The notes below the pieces were generated by a model, which was not told where the DNA came from, did no database searches, and saw only the letters and a list, made by a program, of their open reading frames with translations. From assembly GCF_047600585.1 (NCBI RefSeq), contig NZ_JASGKP010000001.1:2914001-2978000 (forward strand): a stretch of 64,000 bases of DNA. The letters run 5' to 3'. This DNA is from Aestuariivirga sp047600585. GTDB taxonomy: Bacteria > Pseudomonadota > Alphaproteobacteria > Rhizobiales > Aestuariivirgaceae. The position numbers and the translations under genes were made by a program. Shown here piece after piece: positions 9,055 to 16,769 of this stretch. How positions within the stretch are numbered: the stretch's first letter is position 1; the number at the start of each line of letters is the position of its first letter.

Positions 9055-9701
9055 CGCCGGACGACCGCGCCCGCTTCGTCCGCGCCAATACCGAAATCCT
9101 CTCCCCGCCCCTCGTGCCGGAGGTGAAGCTGCACCTCGCCCATGAGGCGCTGCCCATCTGGCAGAAGACGGAAGAAGAGCTGGGCGAGATCGGCCTGCCA
9201 CCGCCCTTCTGGGCCTTCGCCTGGGCGGGCGGTCAGGCGCTGGCGCGCCATGTACTCGATCATCCCACGCTCGTTGCAGGAAAGCGCGTCATCGATCTTG
9301 CCTCGGGCTCGGGCCTCGTCGGCATCGCCGCGCTGAAGGTCGGCGCGGCCTCGGTGCTCGCCGCCGACATCGACGCCTTCTCGGCTTCGGCCATCGTGAT
9401 CAATGCGGACCTCAATGGCGTCACCATGGCCGTCACGACCGATGATCTTCTGGCCGCACCACCCCCTGATGCGGACGTCGTGCTCGTCGGGGATTTGTTT
9501 TACGAACAATCGCTTGCGGGCCGATGCTATGCCTGGCTCGAGCGGGCGCAGGCCCAAGGCTCAACCGTTCTCGTCGGCGATCCCGGCCGCAGCTATCTTC
9601 CCAAGGACAGGCTCCGCGCCATCGCGAATTATTCCGTGCCGGTGACGCGCGATCTCGAGGATGCGGAGATCAAGAAGACTGCGGTATGGCGTCTCGCCTG
9701 A
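9051..9701 (+). CDS. Class I SAM-dependent protein methyltransferase (COG3897-like)
   Basis: A 216-residue class I methyltransferase. Motif I is RVIDLASGSGLVGIAAL, followed by the acidic strand-end LAADID and an N/PP-like DVVLVGDLFYE. The N-terminal stretch PPPFWAFAWAGGQALARHVLD is typical of the family that includes the electron-transfer flavoprotein beta-subunit lysine methyltransferase and predicted nicotinamide N-methyltransferase-like proteins. Substrate unknown; a protein lysine is a reasonable guess. It starts 4 bases inside the EVE gene and its last 32 bases overlap the end of the opposite-strand transporter. Confidence 0.82.
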   Translation: MTPDDRARFVRANTEILSPPLVPEVKLHLAHEALPIWQKTEEELGEIGLPPPFWAFAWAGGQALARHVLDHPTLVAGKRVIDLASGSGLVGIAALKVGAASVLAADIDAFSASAIVINADLNGVTMAVTTDDLLAAPPPDADVVLVGDLFYEQSLAGRCYAWLERAQAQGSTVLVGDPGRSYLPKDRLRAIANYSVPVTRDLEDAEIKKTAVWRLA

Positions 9702-10572
9702 TCGGCTGGCCCGAGTTGTTGAGATAGAGCGCCACCATCAGGAGCCCGAGCGAGAACCACAGCCACACGTCGCCCGCGCCGCCGAAGAAATACATCGCGA
9801 TGAACACCGCCGCGGGCGAGGAGAGATAGACCGCCTGCGAGGTGTAGCTCGCACCGCGTTCGCGAATGAGGGTGAAGAACGAGACGCGCTCGGCTAGCCA
9901 CATGGCAGTGGCGAAGACGAGGCTCCACCAGGCGGTGCTGGAATAGGTGGTGGCCCAGGGCGGCGCCATCACCAGCACGAAGGGCAGCGCCAGCAGGCCC
10001 GAGAGCAGCGACTCCGCCGCGCCCACCGAGAAGGTCGTGCCCTCCTTCGGCCAGTTGGTCTGGGCATACCAGTTGTAGGTGGCCCAGAGCAGCGGGTTGA
10101 TGAAGGCGGCGATCAGCCACCACGAGACCTTGCCGCTCAGCATGCCCTCGCGGGTGAGCACCAGGATCGTCGAGGCGGCAAAGCCGAAGGCAATGGCGAG
10201 CACGCGCCGCGCCGTGAAGGGGTCACGGCCCGTCACCGCGCCCACGATGAAGCTCACGATGGGCGAGACCGAGAAGACGATTGCCAACTCGGGCGCGGGC
10301 ACGTGCCGGGCCAGCGTCAGCGACCAGGCGAAGGGCACGTTCATCAGCGTGGCGCAAACAAGCCCGTAGCGGAACAGGGGGCCGCTCACCGTCCAGGCGC
10401 CCTCCTTCAGCCTTGCCATCAGGAACAGGAAGATCGCCAGCCCGAAGCCCGTGTAGCTGATCACATGGCTCACTGGCACGCCGGATTCGCCCCAGTATTT
10501 GTAAAGACTTGGGGAGATTCCCCAGAACATGCCGAGGGCAACGAAATAGAGAACGTGGCGGAGCGCCAGCAT
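9670..10572 (-). CDS. DMT-family (EamA) exporter, YddG-like
   Basis: A 300-residue inner-membrane transporter with about ten hydrophobic segments arranged as two five-helix EamA repeats (about residues 5-140 and 150-290). It starts with MLALRHVLYFVALGMFWGIS, typical of drug/metabolite exporters. YddG-like proteins export aromatic or other amino acids; the substrate here cannot be read from sequence. It is convergent with the methyltransferase (32-base overlap) and divergent from acs. Confidence 0.82.
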   Translation of the reverse strand: MLALRHVLYFVALGMFWGISPSLYKYWGESGVPVSHVISYTGFGLAIFLFLMARLKEGAWTVSGPLFRYGLVCATLMNVPFAWSLTLARHVPAPELAIVFSVSPIVSFIVGAVTGRDPFTARRVLAIAFGFAASTILVLTREGMLSGKVSWWLIAAFINPLLWATYNWYAQTNWPKEGTTFSVGAAESLLSGLLALPFVLVMAPPWATTYSSTAWWSLVFATAMWLAERVSFFTLIRERGASYTSQAVYLSSPAAVFIAMYFFGGAGDVWLWFSLGLLMVALYLNNSGQPIRRDAIPQSS

Positions 10573-10677
10573 GGGAAACGGGGACCTCGGGCCTTAGACA
10601 GGAGTCGGATTGCACGCTATAGACCCGAAAGCCGATAAGCATGACATAATCCGGCATGAATGGGAGGAATGACGCCT

Positions 10678-12621
10678 ATGTCCGAGAGAGTCTATCCGGT
10701 TCCGGCGGCGTGGAAAAAGCGCGCCTGGGTTGATGAGGCCGGTTACAAGCGCATGTACGCGGAGTCGGTCAAGGACCCCGTCAAGTTCTGGGCCAAGCAG
10801 GCCAAGCGCCTCGACTGGTTCAAGGCCCCCAAGAAGGTTAAGAACACGACCTTTGCCCCCGACAAGGTCTCGATCAAGTGGTACGAGGACGGCGTTCTCA
10901 ACGTCTCCCACAACTGCATCGACCGCCACCTGAAGAAGCGCGGCAACCAGGTCGCCATCATCTGGGAAGGCGACAATCCCTACGACGACAAGAAGATCAC
11001 CTACAACGAACTGCACACCCAGGTGTGCAAGCTTGCGAACGTGATGAAGAAGCACGGCGTCAAGAAGGGTGACCGCGTCACCATCTACATGCCGATGATC
11101 CCCGAGGCGGCCTATGCCATGCTCGCCTGCACCCGCATCGGTGCGGTTCATTCCATCGTCTTCGGCGGCTTCTCGCCGGAAAGCCTCGCGGGACGTATCG
11201 AAGACGCCAAGTCGCACTTCATCATCACCGCCGATGAAGGCCTGCGCGGTGGCCGCAAGGTGCCGCTCAAGGCCAACACGGACGCAGCCCTCGCCAAGAC
11301 CGGCTCCTCCGCCAAGGTGCTGGTGGTGCGCCGCACTGGCGGCCAGGTCGCCTGGGAGAAGGGCCGTGACATCTGGTACCACGAGGAAATGGCCACCGCC
11401 TCGGCTGACTGCAAGCCGGAGAAGATGAAGGCGGAAGACCCGCTCTTCATTCTCTACACCTCCGGCTCCACCGGCAAGCCCAAGGGCGTGCTGCACACGA
11501 CCGGCGGTTACCTCGTCTATGCCGCCATGACCCACGAGTACGTCTTCGATTATCATGACGGCGACATCTACTGGTGCACCGCTGACGTGGGCTGGGTCAC
11601 GGGCCACAGCTACATCGTCTATGGCCCGCTCGCCAACGGCGCCACCACGCTGATGTTCGAAGGCGTGCCCAACTATCCCTCCGCTTCGCGCTTCTGGGAT
11701 GTGGTGGACAAGCACCAGGTGAACATCCTCTACACCGCGCCCACCGCGATCCGTGCCCTGATGCAATTGGGCGACGACAGCGTCACCCACACCTCGCGCA
11801 AGTCGCTCCGTCTTCTGGGCTCGGTCGGCGAGCCGATCAATCCGGAAGCGTGGGAATGGTACTATCGCGTGGTGGGCGACGAGCGCTGCCCCATCGTCGA
11901 TACATGGTGGCAGACGGAAACGGGCGGCATCCTCATCACGCCGCTGCCCGGCGCCACCAAGCTCAAGCCCGGTTCGGCGACACGGCCCTTCTTCGGTTGC
12001 CAGCCGGCGCTGGTCGACGACAAGGGTGCCTTCCTCGAAGGCGAGAACTCCGGCAACCTCGTGATCCTCGACTCCTGGCCGGGCCAGGCCCGCACGGTCT
12101 ATGGCGACCACGAGCGCTTCGTGCAGACCTACTTCTCCACCTACAAGAACATGTACTTCACCGGTGACGGTTGCCGCCGCGATGCCGACGGCTACTACTG
12201 GATCACCGGCCGCGTCGATGACGTGATCAACGTGTCGGGACATCGTCTCGGCACGGCGGAAGTGGAATCCGCACTCGTCTCCCACGCCAAGGTGTCGGAA
12301 GCCGCCGTGGTGGGCTACCCGCACGACATCAAGGGTCAGGGCATCTATTGCTACGTGACGCTGATGAAGGGCGAAAACGGCGACGACGACCTGCGCAAGG
12401 AACTCGTGGCCCACGTGCGCAAGGAAATCGGTCCGCTGGCCACACCCGACAAGATCCAGTTCGCGCCCGGCCTGCCCAAGACGCGTTCCGGCAAGATCAT
12501 GCGCCGCATCCTGCGCAAGATCGCCGAGGACGAGTTCAGCGCGCTGGGCGACACCTCGACGCTCGCCGATCCCACCGTGGTCGACGACCTGATCGAGAAC
12601 CGCCAGAACCGCCGCCAGTAG
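10678..12621 (+). CDS. acs: Acetyl-CoA synthetase (AMP-forming)
   Basis: Acs activates acetate to acetyl-CoA through acetyl-AMP. The protein is 647 residues from ATG 10678, chosen because GGGAGGA at 10662-10668 sits 9 bases upstream; earlier ATGs at 10660 and 10669 overlap that site. Seen: the P-loop-like YTSGSTGKPKGVLH near residue 260, WWQTETGG, the acetyl-pocket region with VGWVTGHSYIVYGPL, GHRLGTAEVESAL, and near residue 606 the KTRSGKIMRR motif whose lysine is the acetylation switch in this family. It has its own terminator at 12651-12678. The nearby CrbS/CrbR-like system is its likely regulator. Confidence 0.97.
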   Translation: MSERVYPVPAAWKKRAWVDEAGYKRMYAESVKDPVKFWAKQAKRLDWFKAPKKVKNTTFAPDKVSIKWYEDGVLNVSHNCIDRHLKKRGNQVAIIWEGDNPYDDKKITYNELHTQVCKLANVMKKHGVKKGDRVTIYMPMIPEAAYAMLACTRIGAVHSIVFGGFSPESLAGRIEDAKSHFIITADEGLRGGRKVPLKANTDAALAKTGSSAKVLVVRRTGGQVAWEKGRDIWYHEEMATASADCKPEKMKAEDPLFILYTSGSTGKPKGVLHTTGGYLVYAAMTHEYVFDYHDGDIYWCTADVGWVTGHSYIVYGPLANGATTLMFEGVPNYPSASRFWDVVDKHQVNILYTAPTAIRALMQLGDDSVTHTSRKSLRLLGSVGEPINPEAWEWYYRVVGDERCPIVDTWWQTETGGILITPLPGATKLKPGSATRPFFGCQPALVDDKGAFLEGENSGNLVILDSWPGQARTVYGDHERFVQTYFSTYKNMYFTGDGCRRDADGYYWITGRVDDVINVSGHRLGTAEVESALVSHAKVSEAAVVGYPHDIKGQGIYCYVTLMKGENGDDDLRKELVAHVRKEIGPLATPDKIQFAPGLPKTRSGKIMRRILRKIAEDEFSALGDTSTLADPTVVDDLIENRQNRRQ

Positions 12622-12650
12622 CGGCAAGCCCGATCCTCCCAAACTCCCAA

Positions 12651-12678
12651 GGCCCGTGCGCAACACGGGCCTTTTTTT
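12651..12678 (+). terminator. Rho-independent terminator of acs
   Basis: A perfect 8-bp stem GGCCCGTG/CACGGGCC around the loop CGCAA is followed by seven T. It begins 29 bases after the acs stop. Confidence 0.92.
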
Positions 12679-13137
12679 ATTGCCATTCTGCCGTCACCCT
12701 CGCGCAGGCGGGGGCGAGATGCGGTCAGAGAGAACTTGCCGCACTTGCTTCGAGGCCGCTGCGCGGCACCTCAGCATGAGGATTGTTTTTTACCCTCATC
12801 CTGAGGTGCGAGGCGAAGCCGAGCCTCGAAGGATGCGCACGCGGTGACACGCGGCCCCACTCTCCATGCCCGGCCTTGAGCCGGGCATCCAGACCGGCCA
12901 TGGAGAATATTCCAAGTGTTCGTCACCCCCGCGAAGGCGGGGGCCCAGCTTCTTCTCCTGTCATGATGTTCCGCCAAAGCTGGATTCCGGCTCGCGCGCG
13001 ACATCTCGCTGTCGCTCGATCAAGGCGCGCGTCCGGAATGACGGTTGTGAAGTGCGGTGCCAGCGGCAAAGAATCGTCCTCCACATGCGTGGAGGGTGAC
13101 GGTGGTGGTAAAGGCCGCCGTCCGCTATCATCCCGCC
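12679..13137. repeat. Intergenic gap filled with palindromic repeats
   Basis: No gene is visible between the acs terminator and marC. The gap holds three short repeat elements. One spans 12749-12835 with outer arms TTCGAGGC/GCCTCGAA and inner GGCACCTCA/TGAGGTGC. The second is the small palindrome TGCCCGGC-N6-GCCGGGCA at 12866-12887. The third spans 12921-13044: it begins GTCACCCCCGCGAAGGCGGG and ends CGTCCGGAATGACGG. Related copies occur near 24.3, 34.8 and 55.7 kb. Such elements are common in rhizobial intergenic DNA and are probably non-coding, REP/BIME-like. Confidence 0.75.
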
Positions 13138-13761
13138 ATGCAGAACTACATCCTCTCGGCCCTCACCACGCTTCTGGTCGTGGCGGATCCCATCTTCCTC
13201 AGCGCCCTCTTCCTCGGCCTCACATCGGACATGAGCGAGGAGCAGCGCCGCGAGGTTGCACTGCGCGGCGCCGTCATCGCCTTCTGTATCCTGCTCGTGG
13301 CGGGGCTGGGCGGAGCGAAGCTGCTCGATCTCCTCGGCATCTCGCTCTCGGCCTTCCGCATTGCGGGCGGCCTGCTGCTGCTCTGGTCGGCGGCGGAAAT
13401 GGTCTTCGACCGCCGGGCCCAGCGCCGCGAGGACATTGCGAAATCTGCGATCACCATCGATCACGTCCGCAACATCGCCGCCTTCCCCCTCGCCATTCCG
13501 CTGATGGCGGGGCCCGGAGCCATCACTGCAATGATCCTGCTTGCGGGCCGGGCGGAGGGCGATTGGAGCAGGCTCTTCGCCCTCTATGCCGTCGCCGGCG
13601 CGGTGATGCTGGCCTGCTATTCCTGCTTCCGCATCGCAGTGCCGATTTCGAAGGCGCTCGGGATCACGGGCCGCGCCGTGATCTCGCGCCTCCTCGGTAT
13701 CATTCTTGCCGCACTCGCCGTGCAGTTCGTGATCGACGGCGTTCTCGCCCTCAGCCGTTGA
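13138..13761 (+). CDS. MarC family (NAAT) membrane protein
   Basis: A 207-residue integral membrane protein with six hydrophobic segments. Seen: the N-terminal TTLLVVADPIFLSALFLGLT with the conserved DP in helix 1, the second-repeat FPLAIPLMAGPGAIT (the MAGPG motif is diagnostic for MarC) and a C-terminal LLGIILAALAVQFVIDG. Proteins of this family were once linked to multiple antibiotic resistance, but that has been withdrawn and the substrate is unknown. The ATG at 13138 is preferred because upstream codons lie in repeat DNA. Its end overlaps the opposite-strand membrane protein by 11 bases. Confidence 0.9.
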   Translation: MQNYILSALTTLLVVADPIFLSALFLGLTSDMSEEQRREVALRGAVIAFCILLVAGLGGAKLLDLLGISLSAFRIAGGLLLLWSAAEMVFDRRAQRREDIAKSAITIDHVRNIAAFPLAIPLMAGPGAITAMILLAGRAEGDWSRLFALYAVAGAVMLACYSCFRIAVPISKALGITGRAVISRLLGIILAALAVQFVIDGVLALSR

Positions 13762-14473
13762 AGCTGTCGTCGCGGGCCAGAAGGCTCGGACGCGGCGCCC
13801 GCGGTGCCGGAACATGGGCGAAGCGCGGCTGCGGCACATCCGGCGTCACATGCACAGGCACGGGCTCGGCGGCCATCTCAGGCTCGTCGCCCGACATGGC
13901 GCGCACCGCCAGGATGCGGAGCGTGAGGGCCGGAATGGCAAGCAGCGCCCAGAACACCATGGTCATGAAGGTGAGGGCCGAGAGGCTCGAGGCCGTCTGC
14001 GGCGCCACATCCGAGGTGGCGATCACCAGCCACAGCGTCCAGGCCGAGGCGAAGATGGCGAAGCCCAGGGTCATGGCCAGCGTCTTGTGGGCGCTGAGAT
14101 CGAGCACCAGCGGACGGGCCTCACGCCGGCGTCCGTCGATGCGGGCGAGCCAGGGTGCCGCGATCACGTGAAGGAAGATCACGCTGCTGGCGAGCAGCGT
14201 CATGAGCACCGCCTGCAGGCCAAGGCGCGGCAGGTTCGGCATCTGGTTGGTTTCGAAGAGGCGCGCGGCGAGATGGCCGCCGCCGGCGAAGGCCAGCAGC
14301 AGCAGGCCGCCCGCCATGAAGCTGGTGATGATGTTCATCGAGTGGATCTGTTCGGCCCACCAGTTACGCTGCACGTAATGAACGACGACAAGCCGCAGGA
14401 GTCCGACGGCCGACGCCGCCATGATGACAAGACCCGCAACCTGCACGTTGGTGACAAGGGTAGAATAATCCAT
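13751..14473 (-). CDS. Membrane protein of unknown function
   Basis: A 240-residue protein I cannot assign. It has six hydrophobic segments (about residues 10-32, 46-68, 84-106, 130-150, 165-190 and perhaps one amphipathic helix), grouped in the first 190 residues, and a proline-rich cytoplasmic tail (VPVHVTPDVPQ...) ending DDSFNG. Helix 3 carries a long LMTLLASSVIFLHVIAAPW. It is preceded by a small gap and is convergent with marC. A role in the envelope is all that can be inferred. Confidence 0.7.
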   Translation of the reverse strand: MDYSTLVTNVQVAGLVIMAASAVGLLRLVVVHYVQRNWWAEQIHSMNIITSFMAGGLLLLAFAGGGHLAARLFETNQMPNLPRLGLQAVLMTLLASSVIFLHVIAAPWLARIDGRRREARPLVLDLSAHKTLAMTLGFAIFASAWTLWLVIATSDVAPQTASSLSALTFMTMVFWALLAIPALTLRILAVRAMSGDEPEMAAEPVPVHVTPDVPQPRFAHVPAPRAPRPSLLARDDSFNG

Positions 14474-14873
14474 GGCGTAACCCCGCGTTACACGCCCACG
14501 GTATTGCTCCGTGTGCTGAATGTTCTGTCGTGACGCGCCGCCTTGTTAACCAAACTTGTCAATGCGGGTGGCAGAAGTGGGGCAGGAATGTTGTCAAAAA
14601 AAGGGAGGCGGAGGGATTGTATCCCGCCGCCTCCAAGTCTGCCGGGCTCTGCCGGCAACCGCGAAAGACAATGCTTCGAAAATGGGAGGATCCGAGAAGG
14701 TCTTGCGATGCCATTCACTTCGCAAGTGCAATGCCACTTCCTACGGATCGCGAAGAAAATTTTTTAATATATAAATTCCAAAAGCTTATCTCATCATGGC
14801 TGCAATCCTGTCATGACGCGGAAAGAGCGTCATGCCGCACGATTGTGCACTGCAAAACCCAAAAAGGCAGCAC
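14474..14873. other. 400-base gap with structured AT-rich DNA
   Basis: No convincing protein gene; the longest frame (14530-14877, plus) has no family features or ribosome-binding site. The minus strand carries a very strong terminator (14596-14634), preceded in the transcript direction by a TGCCGG/CCGGCA hairpin, a CACTT-GCG-AAGTG hairpin, an AT-rich tract at 14757-14775 and the hairpin CATGACGC/GCGTCATG at 14812-14834. This pattern suits either the long 3' tail of the aminotransferase transcript or an independent small RNA. Confidence 0.55.
14596..14634 (-). terminator. Strong Rho-independent terminator
   Basis: Read on the minus strand, GGAGGCGG-C-GGGAT, loop ACA, ATCCC-T-CCGCCTCC forms a 13-bp stem with one mismatch, then seven T. 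It lies 240 bases past the aminotransferase stop, so it either ends that transcript or a separate small RNA. Confidence 0.9.
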
Positions 14874-16079
14874 TTAGCTGGGCTGACTGTTTTCCAGCCA
14901 GCGGCTGAAGCGGTCCAGGCCTTCGCGAAGCTTGTCCTCGTCTTTCAGGTAACACATGCGGAGGAAGCCTTCCCCGGCCCTTCCGAAGGCGGCACCGGGG
15001 GCAAAGCCCACATTGGCCTCGTCCACCAGCCGACGGGCCGTGGCGAGTGAGTCGCGCATCCCGTCGATGGCGAAGAAGAAGTAGAAGGCCCCGTCCGGCA
15101 CCTGGAAGCGGATGTTGCGATGCTTCGAGAGCGCCTCGACGACGATGTCGCGATTCTTGCGGGCGGTCGCCACCTGCTGGTCGACGAAGGCATCACCGAG
15201 ATTGAGTGCCGCGGCACAGCCGCGCTGCAGGAAGACCGGGCTTCCCGAGGTGTTATACTGGATGAAGCGCTCGAACATCGGCCCCAGCGCCTTGGGCGCC
15301 TGCACCCAGCCCTGGCGCCAGCCGGTCATTGCCCAGTTCTTCGAGAAGGTGTTGCAGAGGATGAGCTGTTCCTCGGTGTCGCAGATGTCGAGGAAGGAGG
15401 GCGCGCGCTTTTCGCCATCCTTGCCGAAATAGAAGCGGCCATAGACTTCGTCGGCGAGGATCCACAGGCCGTGCTTGCGGGCGAAATCGCGGATGGCGAT
15501 GAGATCGGCGCGCGTGGCCGTCCAGCCCAGCGGATTGGAGGGCGAGTTGAGGAGGATCGCCTTGGTGCGCGGCGTGACCGCAGCGAAGAGGCGGTCGAGG
15601 TCGAGCGCCCAGGCGCCATTGGCAAAGCTCATCGGCACTTCGATGGGTTTCGATCCCTGCAGGCGAAGAGGCCCCGCATAGTTGGGCCAGGCGGGTGCCG
15701 GGATCAGAACATCCTCGCTGTCGGCCACTACCATCTGGATGGCGTTCTGGATCGCCTGCATGCCGCCGCCCGTGACGAAGAAATTCTCCGGGCTGAATTC
15801 GCGGCCGTAGTGGCGGGTGTGATAATCCGCCAGCGCCTGGCGCAATTCGGGAATGCCGCGCTGCCAGGTGTAGAAGGTTTCACCCTGCAGCAGGCTCTCG
15901 ATCACCGGCGTGCAGAATTCGCGTGGCGTCGGCAGGTTTCCTTCGCCAGACCAGAAAGCGATGATGCCCGGCCGCCCCATGCCGTACATGGCGACGTTGA
16001 CGATGCCGCTGTCGGGCTCGCGCTGGGCAGGCTGCGTGAGGCGGGCGAGGAGCTGTTCGGGCGAAAGAGCATGTGTCAT
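14874..16079 (-). CDS. PLP-dependent class I/II aminotransferase
   Basis: A 401-residue fold-type I aminotransferase. The ATG at 16079 has AAGGGAG six bases upstream and is preferred over a longer frame. Seen: the VTGGGMQAIQNAIQMV phosphate-binding region, PAPAWPNYAG, the cofactor-contact NSPSNPLGW and DEVYGRFYF, and the PLP lysine in NTFSKNWAMTGWRQGW. The family covers aspartate and other 2-oxoacid-linked transaminases; substrate cannot be fixed. It sits 14 bases after a terminator that ends mscL, so it probably has its own promoter or depends on read-through. Confidence 0.9.
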   Translation of the reverse strand: MTHALSPEQLLARLTQPAQREPDSGIVNVAMYGMGRPGIIAFWSGEGNLPTPREFCTPVIESLLQGETFYTWQRGIPELRQALADYHTRHYGREFSPENFFVTGGGMQAIQNAIQMVVADSEDVLIPAPAWPNYAGPLRLQGSKPIEVPMSFANGAWALDLDRLFAAVTPRTKAILLNSPSNPLGWTATRADLIAIRDFARKHGLWILADEVYGRFYFGKDGEKRAPSFLDICDTEEQLILCNTFSKNWAMTGWRQGWVQAPKALGPMFERFIQYNTSGSPVFLQRGCAAALNLGDAFVDQQVATARKNRDIVVEALSKHRNIRFQVPDGAFYFFFAIDGMRDSLATARRLVDEANVGFAPGAAFGRAGEGFLRMCYLKDEDKLREGLDRFSRWLENSQPS

Positions 16080-16092
16080 GCCGCTCCCTTGC

Positions 16093-16125
16093 AAAGAAAA
16101 GGCCCGGGTGTCCAGCACCCGGGCC
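16093..16125 (-). terminator. Terminator of mscL
   Basis: On the minus strand GGCCCGGGTG-CTGGA-CACCCGGGCC forms a perfect 10-bp stem followed by TTTTCTTT. It begins 23 bases beyond the mscL stop. Confidence 0.92.
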
Positions 16126-16147
16126 ACATGCCTCCGTTGCGGAAAGC

Positions 16148-16570
16148 TTACTTCTTCTTGGCGTCGGCCTTGAGCGCGTCGCGGATCTCGGCGAGCAGCG
16201 TCTCGGTGGTCGAGGCGGGCGGCGGCGGCGCCGGTGGCTCGGCCTTCTTCAGGCGGGTCGACACCTTCACCATCTGGAAGAGGATGAAGGCAAGGATCAG
16301 GAAGTTGATCAGCACCGTGATGAAGTTGCCATAGCCCAGCGTGGCGCCCTGCTTCACGGCGTCGGCGTAGTTGGTGGCGTTCACGGCGCTGTTGAGCGGA
16401 AGGAAGTAGTTGCTGAAGTCCGCACCACCCGAGACGGCGCCGACCACCGGCATGATCAGGTCGTTGACGATGCTGTCGACGATCTTGCCGAACGCGCCGC
16501 CCATGATCACGCCGACGGCGAGATCAAAGGCATTGCCCTTGAAGGCGAAATTCTTGAATTCGGTCCACAT
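16148..16570 (-). CDS. mscL: Large-conductance mechanosensitive channel
   Basis: MscL opens at high membrane tension to release solutes after osmotic downshock; it is a homopentamer in the inner membrane. The protein is 140 residues. Seen: the N-terminal amphipathic WTEFKNFAFKGNAFDLAVGV, the pore-lining first helix GVIMGGAFGKIVDSIVNDLI with the constriction-site small residues, the second helix GNFITVLINFLILAFILFQM, and a charged C-terminal helix after a short poly-Pro linker (PPAPPPPA). The Ala/Pro/Lys tail ending ADAKKK is typical. Confidence 0.97.
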   Translation of the reverse strand: MWTEFKNFAFKGNAFDLAVGVIMGGAFGKIVDSIVNDLIMPVVGAVSGGADFSNYFLPLNSAVNATNYADAVKQGATLGYGNFITVLINFLILAFILFQMVKVSTRLKKAEPPAPPPPASTTETLLAEIRDALKADAKKK

Positions 16571-16769
16571 TGTAAGTCCCCCTTTACAGGATCGAAGAAA
16601 GTTCGGTTTTCTGGCCTCATGCCAGCAACCGGGGACGGGTTTTATTGCAACCCGAGGTGATTTTGAAGCCCGAATTAATTAACTTTTGGAGGAATTCCGG
16701 GGCTCCTGGCAGGCTTGAATGGCCCCCCTTCCCCCGTCATGATAGGCAACCGAGGGGGAGGATCCGGGT

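Noticed and set aside
10594..12666. A 690-residue frame on the strand opposite acs
   Set aside because: It mirrors the high-GC codon pattern of acs, starts and stops near its ends and has no family features. acs is certain.
14530..14877. A 115-residue plus-strand frame
   Set aside because: No ribosome-binding site, unusual composition, and it runs through the strong minus-strand terminator.
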